Source: Bifidobacteriaceae bacterium (GTDB lineage Bacteria; Actinomycetota; Actinomycetes; Actinomycetales; WQXJ01). Taken from it: DNA of 64,000 bases. Positions 10,085 through 18,829 of the stretch are shown piece by piece. Where the stretch lies: the NCBI GenBank assembly GCA_031267825.1, contig JAIRYJ010000037.1:1-64000 (forward strand). Direction: 5' to 3'. The translations under genes and the position numbers were made by a program. Below the pieces are notes generated by a model. That model made no database searches and had not been told where the DNA came from. It saw only the letters and a program-made list of their open reading frames with translations. Each line of letters opens with the position of its first letter. Within the stretch, counting starts at the first letter, position 1.

Positions 10085-11332
10085 ATGGCATCCGGGCTGA
10101 CGGTTTCGCGCCCGATGGCGGAACGCTGGGTTTATCTGAGCTTCGCCGTGCCACTGATGCTGGTGGTTTCAGCCGCTGTGGCTGTCGAATGGATGAGCGT
10201 TTGGAGTTGGCTGACAGCGGTCAACCGAACAACAACGTTCACTGGCAGCAACATCGCGGGCGTCTGGGCGCTGTCCTTTGTGCCAGCCATTTTGGGGGTC
10301 GCGGCGATGGTGCCGTTCTACCCTGAGGGCGAGCCTTGGACGTTGCGCATATTGCTGGCCACCATCCTTACTGTGGCTTCTGGTGCGCTCCGGCTGGGCC
10401 TGGAATATGTTGTCTGGGGCGGGCCGTTCGTCAGGGGCCCGTTCGTCTATGAGCTGATCATGGGTTTGTTGTTGCCTTTCTCCTCGATCACAATCGCGAT
10501 GTATTTTGCCCAGTCGCAAGTCCGGTCAGTTGTGGCTGACCGGCGTTTCACGGAACTTGAGTTCGCCGCCCGTCAGGTCGCCCTGGAACGTGAAAACGCT
10601 GAATTGAAGGTCCGCCGGGAGCTGTCCACAGTCCTGCACGACAGGATCCAGCAACGCCTGGTCTACGCGGCGACCCGTCTTCAAACCGAGGTAGTGCCGT
10701 TGGCAACCGGGAACAAAGGTAAGGCCGCCGCATCGGTCCTAGGTGAGATCATCGCCGACATTGACAACCTGCGTGAAGACGACGTGCGCCAGTTGTCGCA
10801 TTCACTGTTTCCGCTGGGTGTGGATGTTGGCTTACATCAGGCGATCGCTTTGGCGGTTGGCCGGGTGCCGGACAGTATCCGGGTAGACCTCAACACCAGC
10901 CACGCGGCGGAAGCCTTCGATTCGGTGCTTGACCCGCAGTGGGACATGGCGTCACGGGCGGTGCTGGTCGAGATTCTGGATGAGGCGATAACCAACGCAC
11001 TGAAACACGGCCAGGCGCGGACCATTGTCATTGGGCTTGACATTGGCCAAGATGTGCCAGGTGGGACAGTGGTTTTGACTGTTACCAATGACGGCCATCC
11101 AGTTGATCCGGCCAGACCGTTTTCTGGGCTGGCTAACCACCGTTTGCGGGCCCAGTTGCGCGGTGGCGGCCTCAGCCTTGGCTTGTCTGAGCGTGGCGAA
11201 ACCAGGTTGAGAGCCTGGTTGCCGATTCATCATCCTGTCACCGACCAGCTTGATGCTGCCCTCACCTCGGCCGCTGAGCTTGTAGCGACATCAGATCCGT
11301 CACCGGACGACGAAGCGGCCTCGGCTGCCTGA
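10085..11332 (+). CDS. Membrane sensor histidine kinase (HisKA_3 type)
   Basis: A 415-residue sensor. About four membrane helices (near 17-35, 58-76, 87-105 and 120-141) precede a coiled linker. The HisKA_3-like dimerisation motif VLHDRIQQRL carries H185, and the ATPase N-box reads LDEAITNALKHG. It partners the LuxR-type regulator encoded 7 bp upstream. ATG 10085 is preferred over a long upstream extension that overlaps the regulator out of frame. The G-box region is short, as in NarX/DesK-like kinases. No extracytoplasmic sensor domain of note is visible, so sensing may be through the membrane helices. Confidence 0.85.
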   Translation: MASGLTVSRPMAERWVYLSFAVPLMLVVSAAVAVEWMSVWSWLTAVNRTTTFTGSNIAGVWALSFVPAILGVAAMVPFYPEGEPWTLRILLATILTVASGALRLGLEYVVWGGPFVRGPFVYELIMGLLLPFSSITIAMYFAQSQVRSVVADRRFTELEFAARQVALERENAELKVRRELSTVLHDRIQQRLVYAATRLQTEVVPLATGNKGKAAASVLGEIIADIDNLREDDVRQLSHSLFPLGVDVGLHQAIALAVGRVPDSIRVDLNTSHAAEAFDSVLDPQWDMASRAVLVEILDEAITNALKHGQARTIVIGLDIGQDVPGGTVVLTVTNDGHPVDPARPFSGLANHRLRAQLRGGGLSLGLSERGETRLRAWLPIHHPVTDQLDAALTSAAELVATSDPSPDDEAASAA

Positions 11333-11340
11333 CTTCCTGG

Positions 11341-11631
11341 TCAGCGGGTGAATAACGCCATGTTGGCTTGTTCTACCTCGGCGTAGCTGTGCCCGGCCGA
11401 AACCAAACACTGGCTTAGTGCGGCCAGAGCCTCTTCGACGCTGCGTTGCGCTCCGCGCCATTGTTCGATCGCGCCATTGAAAGCGGTGGCGGCCGCACCG
11501 GTCCAGACGCTGGACAATTCGGCGCAGTGGCCGTTCAATGTGGCGATCTCGGCCTGGATGGCGCTGATAGAGCCATTAGCGGCACTGGCCACCATGCTGA
11601 GGGTCTCTGAATTGACTTGGAATGTACTCAT
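11341..11631 (-). CDS. WXG100 family protein (ESAT-6-like)
   Basis: A 96-residue WXG100 protein, the helical-hairpin fold exported by type VII secretion. The WxG turn is W43-T-G45 and the C-terminus has a YxxxE motif (YAEVE), matching the YxxxD/E secretion signal. ATG 11631 is preceded by AGGAGGAACC, a perfect ribosome site, so a longer open frame upstream is not used. No ESX secretion ATPase or partner WXG100 lies nearby. It is convergent with the kinase gene, 8 bp apart. Confidence 0.9.
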   Translation of the reverse strand: MSTFQVNSETLSMVASAANGSISAIQAEIATLNGHCAELSSVWTGAAATAFNGAIEQWRGAQRSVEEALAALSQCLVSAGHSYAEVEQANMALFTR

Positions 11632-11787
11632 GGTTCCTCCTTGGATCGGCGGATCGCCGGACGCGATCTCTTTGGCCAAGGTAGGCCGCCAGGAGGTGAC
11701 GCCGCCCGCAGAACGCCACTGGGCTGTGGATGGCGTGTCGCCGCCGGACGTGGTTCCTGGCCGCGGGCGCGGGTCGACAGACGGACT

Positions 11788-11820
11788 CCTAGGAGAACTG
11801 TCGGACAACAGTCTCCTAGG
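11788..11820. terminator. Palindromic hairpin at the 3' end of the HD-like gene
   Basis: CCTAGGAG-A-ACTGT, a short loop, then ACAGT-CTCCTAGG forms a 13-bp stem with one bulge. It overlaps the stop codon of the gene ending at 11816. No T-run follows on either strand, so it may be a processing or attenuation hairpin rather than a classical terminator. Confidence 0.5.
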
Positions 11821-12799
11821 CCCGGCGGGGTGCGCGGGCCATCAAAGCGGCGGCGCTGACGCCACGCTTGACAGCCAACGGGCCGGACAACGACTCGCCA
11901 GCCATGACACCGGCTGGCGGCTGGCCGCCAGCCGGTGTCATCAGAGCTGACAGTTCAAGTTCGGCTCGGGCCAGTTCGCCAGCCACATTGTGGCGGGCGG
12001 CGGCTTCCCAAGGGGCGGCCGCCGCTGTCAAGAAGAGGCGATCCTCGGCCAGCCAGTGGCGCAGCACGGACAGGCGGACTTGAAGAACCGCAGTGGGCGG
12101 TGCGTCGGCACATTCGCGGCGGACGGCCGCCGCGTAGTGGCGGTAGGTTCGCGGATCGGACGCCAAAATGAAACGTTCAGCGTCGCACAAGACGGCGAAG
12201 TCAGGATCGTGGGCGTGCCCGGGTGGGGCGCTCGGCGTTGGGCGAGCGGGCATGGCGGCTGGGGAGCCAGCTAGAGAATTAGCTTTGGCATCGGCCAGGG
12301 AACCAGCTGGGACGCTGGCTGAGGGATTAGCTACGGGACCAGCCGGGACGCTGGCTGGCTGGGGACTGGGGAGATTGACTGGTGCGGCCGCCGTGCGGCT
12401 GCCCAGGCGAGTTACCAAGTGGCGCACGCGGCTGGCCGCGGACTCGGTCAAACCGAGGTGAAGTAACTGGTTGTAGGCCAGGCCAGCCGACTGAACCTCA
12501 TCCTCGCCCCAAGTGTGCCGACCAAGTTCAAGCAGATCAGTTGACAGGACCGCACCATGATAAAAAGCCGCCAGCCGAACCAGGCACGGACAGGACGCCT
12601 CGCGGTGAAGCTCGTCGATCTTTTCCAACACCGTGATGAGATGGCCCATGTTGTGGAACATCCGGGCCGGATTGGCCCAGCGTTCGAGCAGTTTGCTGCC
12701 CAAGCGGGTGATCTCAGACGGGCTAGCTGTGGCGCCAGCCGCCAGCAATGCCCGCGACCAGACGCCGAGCAGCCAGTCCGGGTAATCGTTACGGTCCAT
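11816..12799 (-). CDS. HD-superfamily phosphohydrolase homologue (COG4339-like), altered site
   Basis: A 327-residue protein resembling predicted metal-dependent HD phosphohydrolases (PARMFHNMGHLITVLEKIDEL at about 44-64; DPDFAVLCDAERF at 198-210). The HD doublet itself reads HG (H81-G82, FYHGAVL where relatives have FHDAVY), so catalysis is doubtful. An Ala/Pro/Ser-rich insertion at about 135-196 is made of near-repeats of ASVPAGxxAxxxA and interrupts the domain. It is translationally coupled to the upstream kinase (11-bp overlap), suggesting a link to that two-component system. Family call is moderate; the altered residue is seen directly. Confidence 0.68.
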   Translation of the reverse strand: MDRNDYPDWLLGVWSRALLAAGATASPSEITRLGSKLLERWANPARMFHNMGHLITVLEKIDELHREASCPCLVRLAAFYHGAVLSTDLLELGRHTWGEDEVQSAGLAYNQLLHLGLTESAASRVRHLVTRLGSRTAAAPVNLPSPQPASVPAGPVANPSASVPAGSLADAKANSLAGSPAAMPARPTPSAPPGHAHDPDFAVLCDAERFILASDPRTYRHYAAAVRRECADAPPTAVLQVRLSVLRHWLAEDRLFLTAAAAPWEAAARHNVAGELARAELELSALMTPAGGQPPAGVMAGESLSGPLAVKRGVSAAALMARAPRRA

Positions 12800-14405
12800 C
12801 TGACCCTTCCTTCAACTCATCAGCCGCTGTCGGCTCATCAACAGGTCGGTCAGCCCGGTCATCAGCCGCGACCCGCCCGCCAGCCCGGCCACCAACTCGG
12901 CCGGCGAGCCGACCGCTAACCCGACCACCCGCCTGGCTGACGGTCGGAACCGAACTAGTGTGGGCGGCATCGGGCAAAAGTGAGGCACTACCCGGCCAAG
13001 CACGCAACGCGACCCGGAAAGTAGCACCCCCACCAGGCGTGTCATCAACCTCGACACCGCCACCCTGCGCACCAGCCAAACCGGCCACAATCGCTAACCC
13101 CAAACCCGTGCCGCCAGACCCACGCGACCGGGAATCATCCATCCGGAAGAACCGGTCAAACACTTTGGCTCGTTTATCAGGCGGCACACCAGGTCCATGA
13201 TCACGCACCTCAAAAATCACCCAGTCGCGGCCGAGCGGCCCAAGCGCCAACTCAACCAGTGAGCCAGGAGGCGTGTGACGAATCGCATTGCCAACCAGGT
13301 TAGTCACAATCCGGCGCAACGCCGCCTCATCACCCGCCACCAACGGAAGCGGGCCATCGAACTGCTTCAAAGAAACAGGACGGCCCGGATCAAGGGCCTG
13401 AGCGTCAGCTAACGCGTCACCAGCCAACACCAACAAATCGACCGGCTCAGTCGCGAAAAGCTGCGACTCGTCAAGACGCGCCAAAGTCAACAGATCAGAA
13501 ACCAACAAACCCATCCGGGTGGCCTCATCCTCGATGCGCCTAATAGCGCCTTGAACAGCGGCTTCATCCTCCAGTGCGCCCATCCGGTAAAGCTCGGCGT
13601 AACCCCGGATAGCGGCCAAAGGAGTGCGTAACTCATGTGACGCGTCCGAGACAAAAGACCGCATCCGGGCCTCAGACTGGCGCTGAACCGCGAAAGCGGA
13701 CTCAATTTGAGCCAGCATCACGTTAAGCGAATCAGTCAAATGGCCGACTTCCGTTCCAGGACGCGACAGCGGGATGCGGGTCGACAAGTCACCGCCAGCG
13801 ATCCGGGCGGCCGCCTGTTCAACGCTCCGCAACGACCGGAGCGATCGTTGCACCATGACATAACCGCAGACAGTCGCCAGAACAGCACCAGCCAAAGCGG
13901 TCCACACCACCATCAAGGCCATCGCATGGGTGGTGGCGGTAACCGAATCGAACGGTAAAGCCAGAACCACCGAACCTGAAGCTGGTAAAGCCAAGCTGGC
14001 GGCCACCACCCGCCAAGCGCCACTACCGGATTGAGCCCGGACAGTGAACGGCTTCCCAGCATGAGACTGGGTTTGTTGCGGCGTCAGCGAACTGATATCA
14101 GGTAACGGCCGATGCTGCCCACCGCGGGCCGTGACCTCATTGCGCAGTTCACCACCAACATCAAAAACCAGCAAGACATAATCTGATGGCCCGCTCATGG
14201 CGGTGCCTAAACCCTCCGGCACCGCCAAAGTTTGCAGGGTTGAAACAAGTTGGCGGTCTACCTCCTCAGTTAGTTTGAGACGCAAAGCTACCGTGATAGT
14301 CGCGCCAGCCAGGCAAAGGCCGGCCACAACCAGCACAGCCATAATGGCGGACAGCTTGACTGACAGCGGCTGACCTGGTCTTAGAGCCGGAGGCGGGGCC
14401 CTCAC
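12789..14405 (-). CDS. Membrane sensor histidine kinase (HAMP, HisKA)
   Basis: A 538-residue classical kinase. Membrane helices at about 16-40 and 160-185 flank an extracytoplasmic domain. HAMP is near 185-240, HisKA has H257 in DASHELRTPL, and the HATPase domain has NLVGNAIRHT, DHGPGVP and GTGLGLAIV. A tail of about 70 residues rich in Gly/Arg/Asp follows the ATPase and includes one copy of the dispersed repeat (12962-12978). It overlaps its regulator gene by ATGA. The layout resembles TrcS/MprB-type kinases of Actinobacteria; the signal is unknown. Confidence 0.9.
   Translation of the reverse strand: MRAPPPALRPGQPLSVKLSAIMAVLVVAGLCLAGATITVALRLKLTEEVDRQLVSTLQTLAVPEGLGTAMSGPSDYVLLVFDVGGELRNEVTARGGQHRPLPDISSLTPQQTQSHAGKPFTVRAQSGSGAWRVVAASLALPASGSVVLALPFDSVTATTHAMALMVVWTALAGAVLATVCGYVMVQRSLRSLRSVEQAAARIAGGDLSTRIPLSRPGTEVGHLTDSLNVMLAQIESAFAVQRQSEARMRSFVSDASHELRTPLAAIRGYAELYRMGALEDEAAVQGAIRRIEDEATRMGLLVSDLLTLARLDESQLFATEPVDLLVLAGDALADAQALDPGRPVSLKQFDGPLPLVAGDEAALRRIVTNLVGNAIRHTPPGSLVELALGPLGRDWVIFEVRDHGPGVPPDKRAKVFDRFFRMDDSRSRGSGGTGLGLAIVAGLAGAQGGGVEVDDTPGGGATFRVALRAWPGSASLLPDAAHTSSVPTVSQAGGRVSGRLAGRVGGRAGGRVAADDRADRPVDEPTAADELKEGSDGP
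12962..12978 (-). repeat. Dispersed 17-mer, variant TTTGCCCGATGCCGCCC
   Basis: On the minus strand it encodes the LPDAA stretch in the C-terminal tail of the kinase. One base differs from the copies at 3694 and 20644. Confidence 0.7.
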
Positions 14406-15127
14406 TGGCCGGGCCGCCGCGGCGGACGCATCATGTATCCAACTCCGCGGCGTGTCTGGATCAGTTGCTCAAGCTCTTCGCCGCCAGGCCGGATGTCAAG
14501 TTTGCGCCGCAGGTAGGAGATATAACTCTCGACGATGCCGCCGTCCCCGACCCAGCCGTAGTCCCATACGTGGTCCAAGATTTGGGATTTCGATAAGACT
14601 CGCCCGGCGTTAGCCATCAAGTAGCGCAGTAGCTTGAACTCAGTTGGTGACAGCTCAACCTCAATTCCAGCGCGGCGTACCTCGTGGGAATCCTCGTCCA
14701 ACTCGATATCCCCAACCCGTAGGACGGCATCGTTCTGTTGGGCGCTTGGGCTGGTACGTCGCAAAATTGCCCGAATCCGGGCGACTACTTCTTCCAAACT
14801 GAACGGCTTGGTGACGTAATCGTCGCCGCCAACTGTCAGGCCGTGGATTTTGTCTTCCGTAGTGTCACGGGCGGTTAGAAACAGTACAGGGATGTACTCG
14901 ATGCGTTGACGCAACCGGCGGGTGACAGTAAATCCGTCCATGTCCGGCAGCATGACATCAAGCACAATCAGGTCTGGCGGGTCCTCCAAGGCGGCGGCGA
15001 CCGCTTCGCCGCCGGTAGCGGCCGTTGTAACGCTGAAGCCAGCGAATTTGAGGGAGGTGGCGAGGAGGTCGCGGATGTTCGGTTCGTCGTCGACGACGAG
15101 GAGTTTGGCATCAGGCGTTGGTGTCAT
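14402..15127 (-). CDS. OmpR-family response regulator
   Basis: A 241-residue regulator with a receiver domain (acidic D13-D14, phospho-acceptor D57 in LIVLDVMLPDMDG, conserved K in TKPFS) and an OmpR winged helix (ELSPTEFKLLRYLMANAGRV through TRRGVGYMMR). It is the first gene of a three-gene unit with the kinase (4-bp overlap) and the HD-like protein. Sequence style is closest to the TrcR/MprA/PrrA-type actinobacterial regulators, but the exact orthologue cannot be fixed. Confidence 0.93.
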   Translation of the reverse strand: MTPTPDAKLLVVDDEPNIRDLLATSLKFAGFSVTTAATGGEAVAAALEDPPDLIVLDVMLPDMDGFTVTRRLRQRIEYIPVLFLTARDTTEDKIHGLTVGGDDYVTKPFSLEEVVARIRAILRRTSPSAQQNDAVLRVGDIELDEDSHEVRRAGIEVELSPTEFKLLRYLMANAGRVLSKSQILDHVWDYGWVGDGGIVESYISYLRRKLDIRPGGEELEQLIQTRRGVGYMMRPPRRPGQ

Positions 15128-15227
15128 GTGGCCAGTCTGTCAGCCGAACCTGGGGATTGTCTTGGAGCAGGCCGCGAACCGCTGGTGAGGTAGCGGACGA
15201 GGCGGCGGGTGATGTGACGGGCGACGC

Positions 15228-15306
15228 GGCGGGCAACCAGGCGGGGGAACGGGATGCGCACAACGGACGGCGGACGACTCGGCGGGCAACCAGGCGGGGG
15301 AACGGG
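15228..15306. repeat. Perfect 26-bp direct repeat pair
   Basis: The 26-mer starting GGCGGGCAACCAGGCG occurs at 15228-15253 and again, identically, at 15281-15306, with 53-bp periodicity. It lies between the divergent response-regulator and cold-shock genes, so it may be a duplicated regulatory region; it may equally be recent slippage. Confidence 0.7.
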
Positions 15307-15350
15307 TAGCCTGGACTGGTACGTTTTCAAAATTGTTCAGGGAGGTTGCC

Positions 15351-15734
15351 GTGCCCACCGGCAAGATCAGGTTCTTTGACGAGGGCCGCGGCTTTGGCTT
15401 CATCACGGCCGACGACGGATCCGATGTTTTTCTACACGTGACAGCTCTGCCGCAAACCGAAGAGCCGCCACGCCCTGGAACTAAGGTCGAATACGACATG
15501 GCCGAGACCAAACGTGGCCCGTCAGCCTTGCGTGTCCGCATCTTGTCAGTGCCGCAATCAGTCGCTAAAGCGCATCGCAAGAAGCCTGAGGTGATGGTTG
15601 TGCTGATCGAAGATTTGATCAAACTGCTCGATGAGACGTCCAATACGCTGCGCCGTGGCCGTTATCCGGACAGGCGAGCGGCGGCCACAGTAGCCCAGTT
15701 GCTGCGGGCTGTGGCTGGGGACATCGAAGGGTGA
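15351..15734 (+). CDS. Cold-shock domain protein with C-terminal extension
   Basis: A 127-residue protein. Residues 1-67 form a cold-shock domain (PTGKIRFFDEGRGFGFI with the RNP1 core, DVFLHV as RNP2) that binds single-stranded RNA or DNA. The remaining 60 residues are a charged helical extension absent from simple CspA. GTG 15351 is chosen because GGGAGG lies upstream and homology starts at PTGKI. It overlaps the DUF3027 gene by GTGA, the usual actinobacterial pairing. Confidence 0.9.
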   Translation: MPTGKIRFFDEGRGFGFITADDGSDVFLHVTALPQTEEPPRPGTKVEYDMAETKRGPSALRVRILSVPQSVAKAHRKKPEVMVVLIEDLIKLLDETSNTLRRGRYPDRRAAATVAQLLRAVAGDIEG

Positions 15735-16549
15735 CCGCCCAAGCCGTGCCTGAGGCGGCCCACGCCTCGAAGAAGGAGTCCCGCAAGCTCAAAGCCGATC
15801 CGTATCTTGGTTCGGCTGAGGCCCGGGAAAGGGCCCGCGCCGCCCTGGCTGAGTTCGCCTCGCCAGACACCATAGGTGACTACCTCGGTTTAGAGATGGA
15901 AGCCGAGCGTGTCGGTACAGTCCGGTTCGCTTGCACTATGCCTGGTTATGTGGGCTGGTTTTGGGCGGTGACTTTGGCGCGGGTGCCACGCGGACGTCAT
16001 GCGACTGTCTCTGAGACTGAGCTTTTGCCTGGTTCAGGGGCGTTGCTGTCACCGTCGTGGGTGCCTTGGGTGGATCGTCTCCAGCCGGGTGATCTGGGAC
16101 CGGGCGACACTTTGCCGCACATCACCGATGATGACCGCTTGGAGCCGGGTTACACCGCTACAGGGGACGATGACGCCGACCGGTTAGCGATCTGGGAGTT
16201 TGGTTTGGGCCGTCCCCGGGTTTTGTCTCCTGAGGGTCGGTTTCAGGCCGCTCAGCGGTGGTATGACGGTCTTCATGGGCCCACCGCGCCGGAGGCGCTA
16301 AAGTCCAGTGCTAAGTGTTTTACCTGCGGGTTTGTCAGTCCTCTGGCTGGATCGTGGCGTACCTTGTTTGGTGTTTGCACTAATGAGTGGTCGCCGCGTG
16401 ATGGTTCGGTGGTGTCTTACGATCATGGGTGCGGGGCTCATTCGCAAACTGATGTGGCGCGGGTCGAAACGCAATGGCCACCCAATCAGCCGATGATTGA
16501 CGATTCAACGGTTGTCCCGGTTGACCTGCGGCCTGAGGTGTCTGGCTAG
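15731..16549 (+). CDS. DUF3027 family protein
   Basis: A 272-residue actinobacterial protein of the DUF3027 family (RERARAALAEFASPDTIGDY; GYVGWFWAVTLARVPR). The C-terminal part has four cysteines in CFTCGF, GVCTNE and HGCGAHS, plus a His, so a zinc site is likely. It starts at GTG 15731, inside the stop of the cold-shock gene. Function is unknown; constant pairing with a cold-shock protein hints at an RNA-related role (inference). Confidence 0.88.
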   Translation: MTAQAVPEAAHASKKESRKLKADPYLGSAEARERARAALAEFASPDTIGDYLGLEMEAERVGTVRFACTMPGYVGWFWAVTLARVPRGRHATVSETELLPGSGALLSPSWVPWVDRLQPGDLGPGDTLPHITDDDRLEPGYTATGDDDADRLAIWEFGLGRPRVLSPEGRFQAAQRWYDGLHGPTAPEALKSSAKCFTCGFVSPLAGSWRTLFGVCTNEWSPRDGSVVSYDHGCGAHSQTDVARVETQWPPNQPMIDDSTVVPVDLRPEVSG

Positions 16550-16682
16550 GTTTTAGTCGCGGCCTTGGGTGGCTGGTCAGGTTGTTGGCCAGGAGGCCAG
16601 AGCTAAAGGTCTGATCGTCGCGGGTGGGCGGCGTTGCCCGTCAACACGATGTGACCCGGCGGCGCCAAGCGTTGAAGGTCAG

Positions 16683-16928
16683 CTATTCGGTCTTGTTGTC
16701 CGTCACTGGGCGGCGGGCACGCCAGGAGAAACGGCTGTAGATGATGGCAATAACGCCAAGCCCAGCGCCGACAGCGCAAACCGCGATCCATTCAGGTGCT
16801 TGGTAGGTTCCGGTGGCTTGCAATGTCACCAACACTATGAGAGCTATCAGCCATCCGATGGTGCCGATGGCGAACAGTAGCGGGTGGTTGATCACAACCC
16901 GTGGTGGAACAGTCGACTCGGAGGGCAT
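16683..16928 (-). CDS. DUF2530 membrane protein
   Basis: An 81-residue protein with two membrane helices (about 17-37 and 47-65) and a basic C-terminus. It matches the DUF2530 family, which commonly neighbours DUF3027 in Actinobacteria. It faces DUF3027 convergently, with 133 bp between. Function unknown. Confidence 0.8.
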   Translation of the reverse strand: MPSESTVPPRVVINHPLLFAIGTIGWLIALIVLVTLQATGTYQAPEWIAVCAVGAGLGVIAIIYSRFSWRARRPVTDNKTE

Positions 16929-17326
16929 GGCTTCACCCTAACTGTTTGGCGGCCCAGCGCCAATCCACCCGCCCATTGCCCGGCTGGGTGGTCGGGAACT
17001 GGACACAGTGGGGTTAAGACTTCGACTGTGACCACTTTCCGACCGCGCGCCCGGCATGGTGTGTTGCTGTTGTAATGGGCCCAGTCACCTTCCGGACAGC
17101 CGGCCGGATGCCGCTAGACTTGTGCGGTCAACTTCTTCAAGGGCCGACGCTGACCCGGCCGGTTGCCGCCGGAATAGGGCGGCGGCTCAACCGGCCAATG
17201 TGCTCACAGCACAGGGTCAGGCCGGTCCTTGAAGTTTTAAGTCATGGAACACCCCCATATTGTGACGCCAGGCGGAACACCCGCCCGGGGCGTCTTCTCC
17301 GGTAACGGAAAAGGATTAGGAAGGTA
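16929..17326. other. Intergenic region upstream of the MFS genes
   Basis: A 398-bp spacer between divergent genes. No coding potential was recognised. AGGAAGG at 17318-17324 is the ribosome site for the MFS gene at 17327. A partial dispersed-repeat core (CGGATGCCG) occurs near 17105. A DtxR-type operator could be expected here given the downstream regulator, but none was recognised by eye. Confidence 0.4.
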
Positions 17327-18820
17327 ATGCGCGGGACGTTCGCGTCATTCGCGATCCGGAACTACCGGCTGTGGTTCATTGGTGCCCTGTTCGGCAACAC
17401 CGGCACCTGGATGCAGCGTGTAGCCCAGGACTGGATAGTTCTAACGGTTTTCTCCGAGGACAACGGTCTAGCCGTTGGCATTGTGACCGCTTTGCAGTTC
17501 GGCCCTAGCTTGGTTATTTCACCAGTGGCTGGCTTGATGGCTGACCGCCTCAACCGGCGTAAAGTCCTGATGATCACCCAAACCATGCAAGCCGCCTTAG
17601 CTTGCCTACTTGGCGTTCTGCTGCTGGCCGGACAGATGAACCTGGCCGGGATCTACCTGTTCGCGGTTCTAGGTGGGGTGATCGGCGGCTTTGAGGCGCC
17701 GTTCTTCCAAACGTTCGTTGGCCAGCTAGTTGGCGGCCGGTTGCTGTCCAACGCTGTTGGCCTGAACTCGGCGAACTTTAACACCGCCCGCATGATCGGC
17801 CCGGCGGTGGCCGGTTTGGCGTTGGTGGTTTGGCCGGCCGGTTGGGTGTTTGTTGTCAACGGGCTCAGCTTCCTCGCGACAGTTTCAGCCATCGGTCTGA
17901 TGCGGCCAACCGAGTTTAGGCCGATGCCGTCCATCGAGCGCGCTAAAGGGCAGTTTAGGGCGGGGCTCAGTTATGTCAGGCACCGGTCTGACATTCTGGT
18001 GATCTTTGTTGTGATTGGGGTTATTTCTTGCTTCGGTCTGAACACGCAACTGACGATGGGTGTTATGGCGCGGGTCGCCTTTGGCCGGGAGGCTGGGGCT
18101 TACGGTCTGCTCGGATCGTTGTTCGCTATTGGGGCTGTCGCGGGAGCGCTCTTGGCGGCGCGTCGGCGCCGCCCACGGGTGCGGCTGGTGTTGGTTTCCG
18201 CGATCGCTTTCGCTGTCACGACTGGTTTGTCCGCCATCGCGCCAACTTATTGGACTTACGCCATCAGCGGGATTTTGGCTGGGGCGGCCACTTTGACGTT
18301 GATTACGGCCGCCAACTCGACTTTGCAGCTTTCAGTTGAACCAGAGATTCGTGGCCGGGTGTTGTCGATTTACATGATGGTTTTCCTTGGAGCGACACCG
18401 ATTGGTTCGCCGATTGTTGGCTGGGTGGCGGATACTTGGGGTCCGCGCTGGTCTATTGCGATCGGATCGATCGCCGCCGCGCTAGTTGGGGTGGCGGCCA
18501 TGATCTGGGCTAAGAAGCATTGGAAAGTCGAACTCAGGGTTGATCATTTCTTGCCGCCGCATCTGCTGGTGGCCAACCCGGCGGCCGGTGAACACTTGCC
18601 GGATAGCCCCGGGGATTCGCCGGGGGATTCGGTGGAGGCGGCGGGTCTGCCAGACAGCCATCCGGACACAGTGGATGGGCCCGGGGATTCGCCGGAGGTT
18701 GCGAACCAGCCAGACCGGTCCGGCCGAGTGGATAGCCAGCCCGACCGGCCGGCCGGGGACAGCCAGTCTGGCCCGTCGGCCGACGACAGCCGGGCCGCGG
18801 GCGCGGGCCAAGAACCGTAG
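17327..18820 (+). CDS. MFS transporter, EntS-like (MFS_3)
   Basis: A 497-residue exporter with twelve predicted membrane helices. It begins FAIRNYRLWFIGALFGNTG, contains the loop 2-3 motif GLMADRLNRRKVL and a repeat of it in the second half (GWVADTWGPRW). It resembles the enterobactin-exporter-like MFS_3 group. A cytoplasmic tail of about 80 residues is made of Pro/Gly/Asp/Ser repeats (PGDSPGDS, DSPEV, PDRP) and is not part of the fold. It is followed after 9 bp by a second MFS gene and then a DtxR regulator, so metal or siderophore export is plausible. Substrate not shown. Confidence 0.85.
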   Translation: MRGTFASFAIRNYRLWFIGALFGNTGTWMQRVAQDWIVLTVFSEDNGLAVGIVTALQFGPSLVISPVAGLMADRLNRRKVLMITQTMQAALACLLGVLLLAGQMNLAGIYLFAVLGGVIGGFEAPFFQTFVGQLVGGRLLSNAVGLNSANFNTARMIGPAVAGLALVVWPAGWVFVVNGLSFLATVSAIGLMRPTEFRPMPSIERAKGQFRAGLSYVRHRSDILVIFVVIGVISCFGLNTQLTMGVMARVAFGREAGAYGLLGSLFAIGAVAGALLAARRRRPRVRLVLVSAIAFAVTTGLSAIAPTYWTYAISGILAGAATLTLITAANSTLQLSVEPEIRGRVLSIYMMVFLGATPIGSPIVGWVADTWGPRWSIAIGSIAAALVGVAAMIWAKKHWKVELRVDHFLPPHLLVANPAAGEHLPDSPGDSPGDSVEAAGLPDSHPDTVDGPGDSPEVANQPDRSGRVDSQPDRPAGDSQSGPSADDSRAAGAGQEP

Positions 18821-18829
18821 ACCGGTCAG

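Noticed and set aside
9412..11332. Two-component pair as part of a groEL stress operon
   Set aside because: A strong terminator at 9169-9210 separates them from groEL, and no CIRCE or shared regulation is visible.
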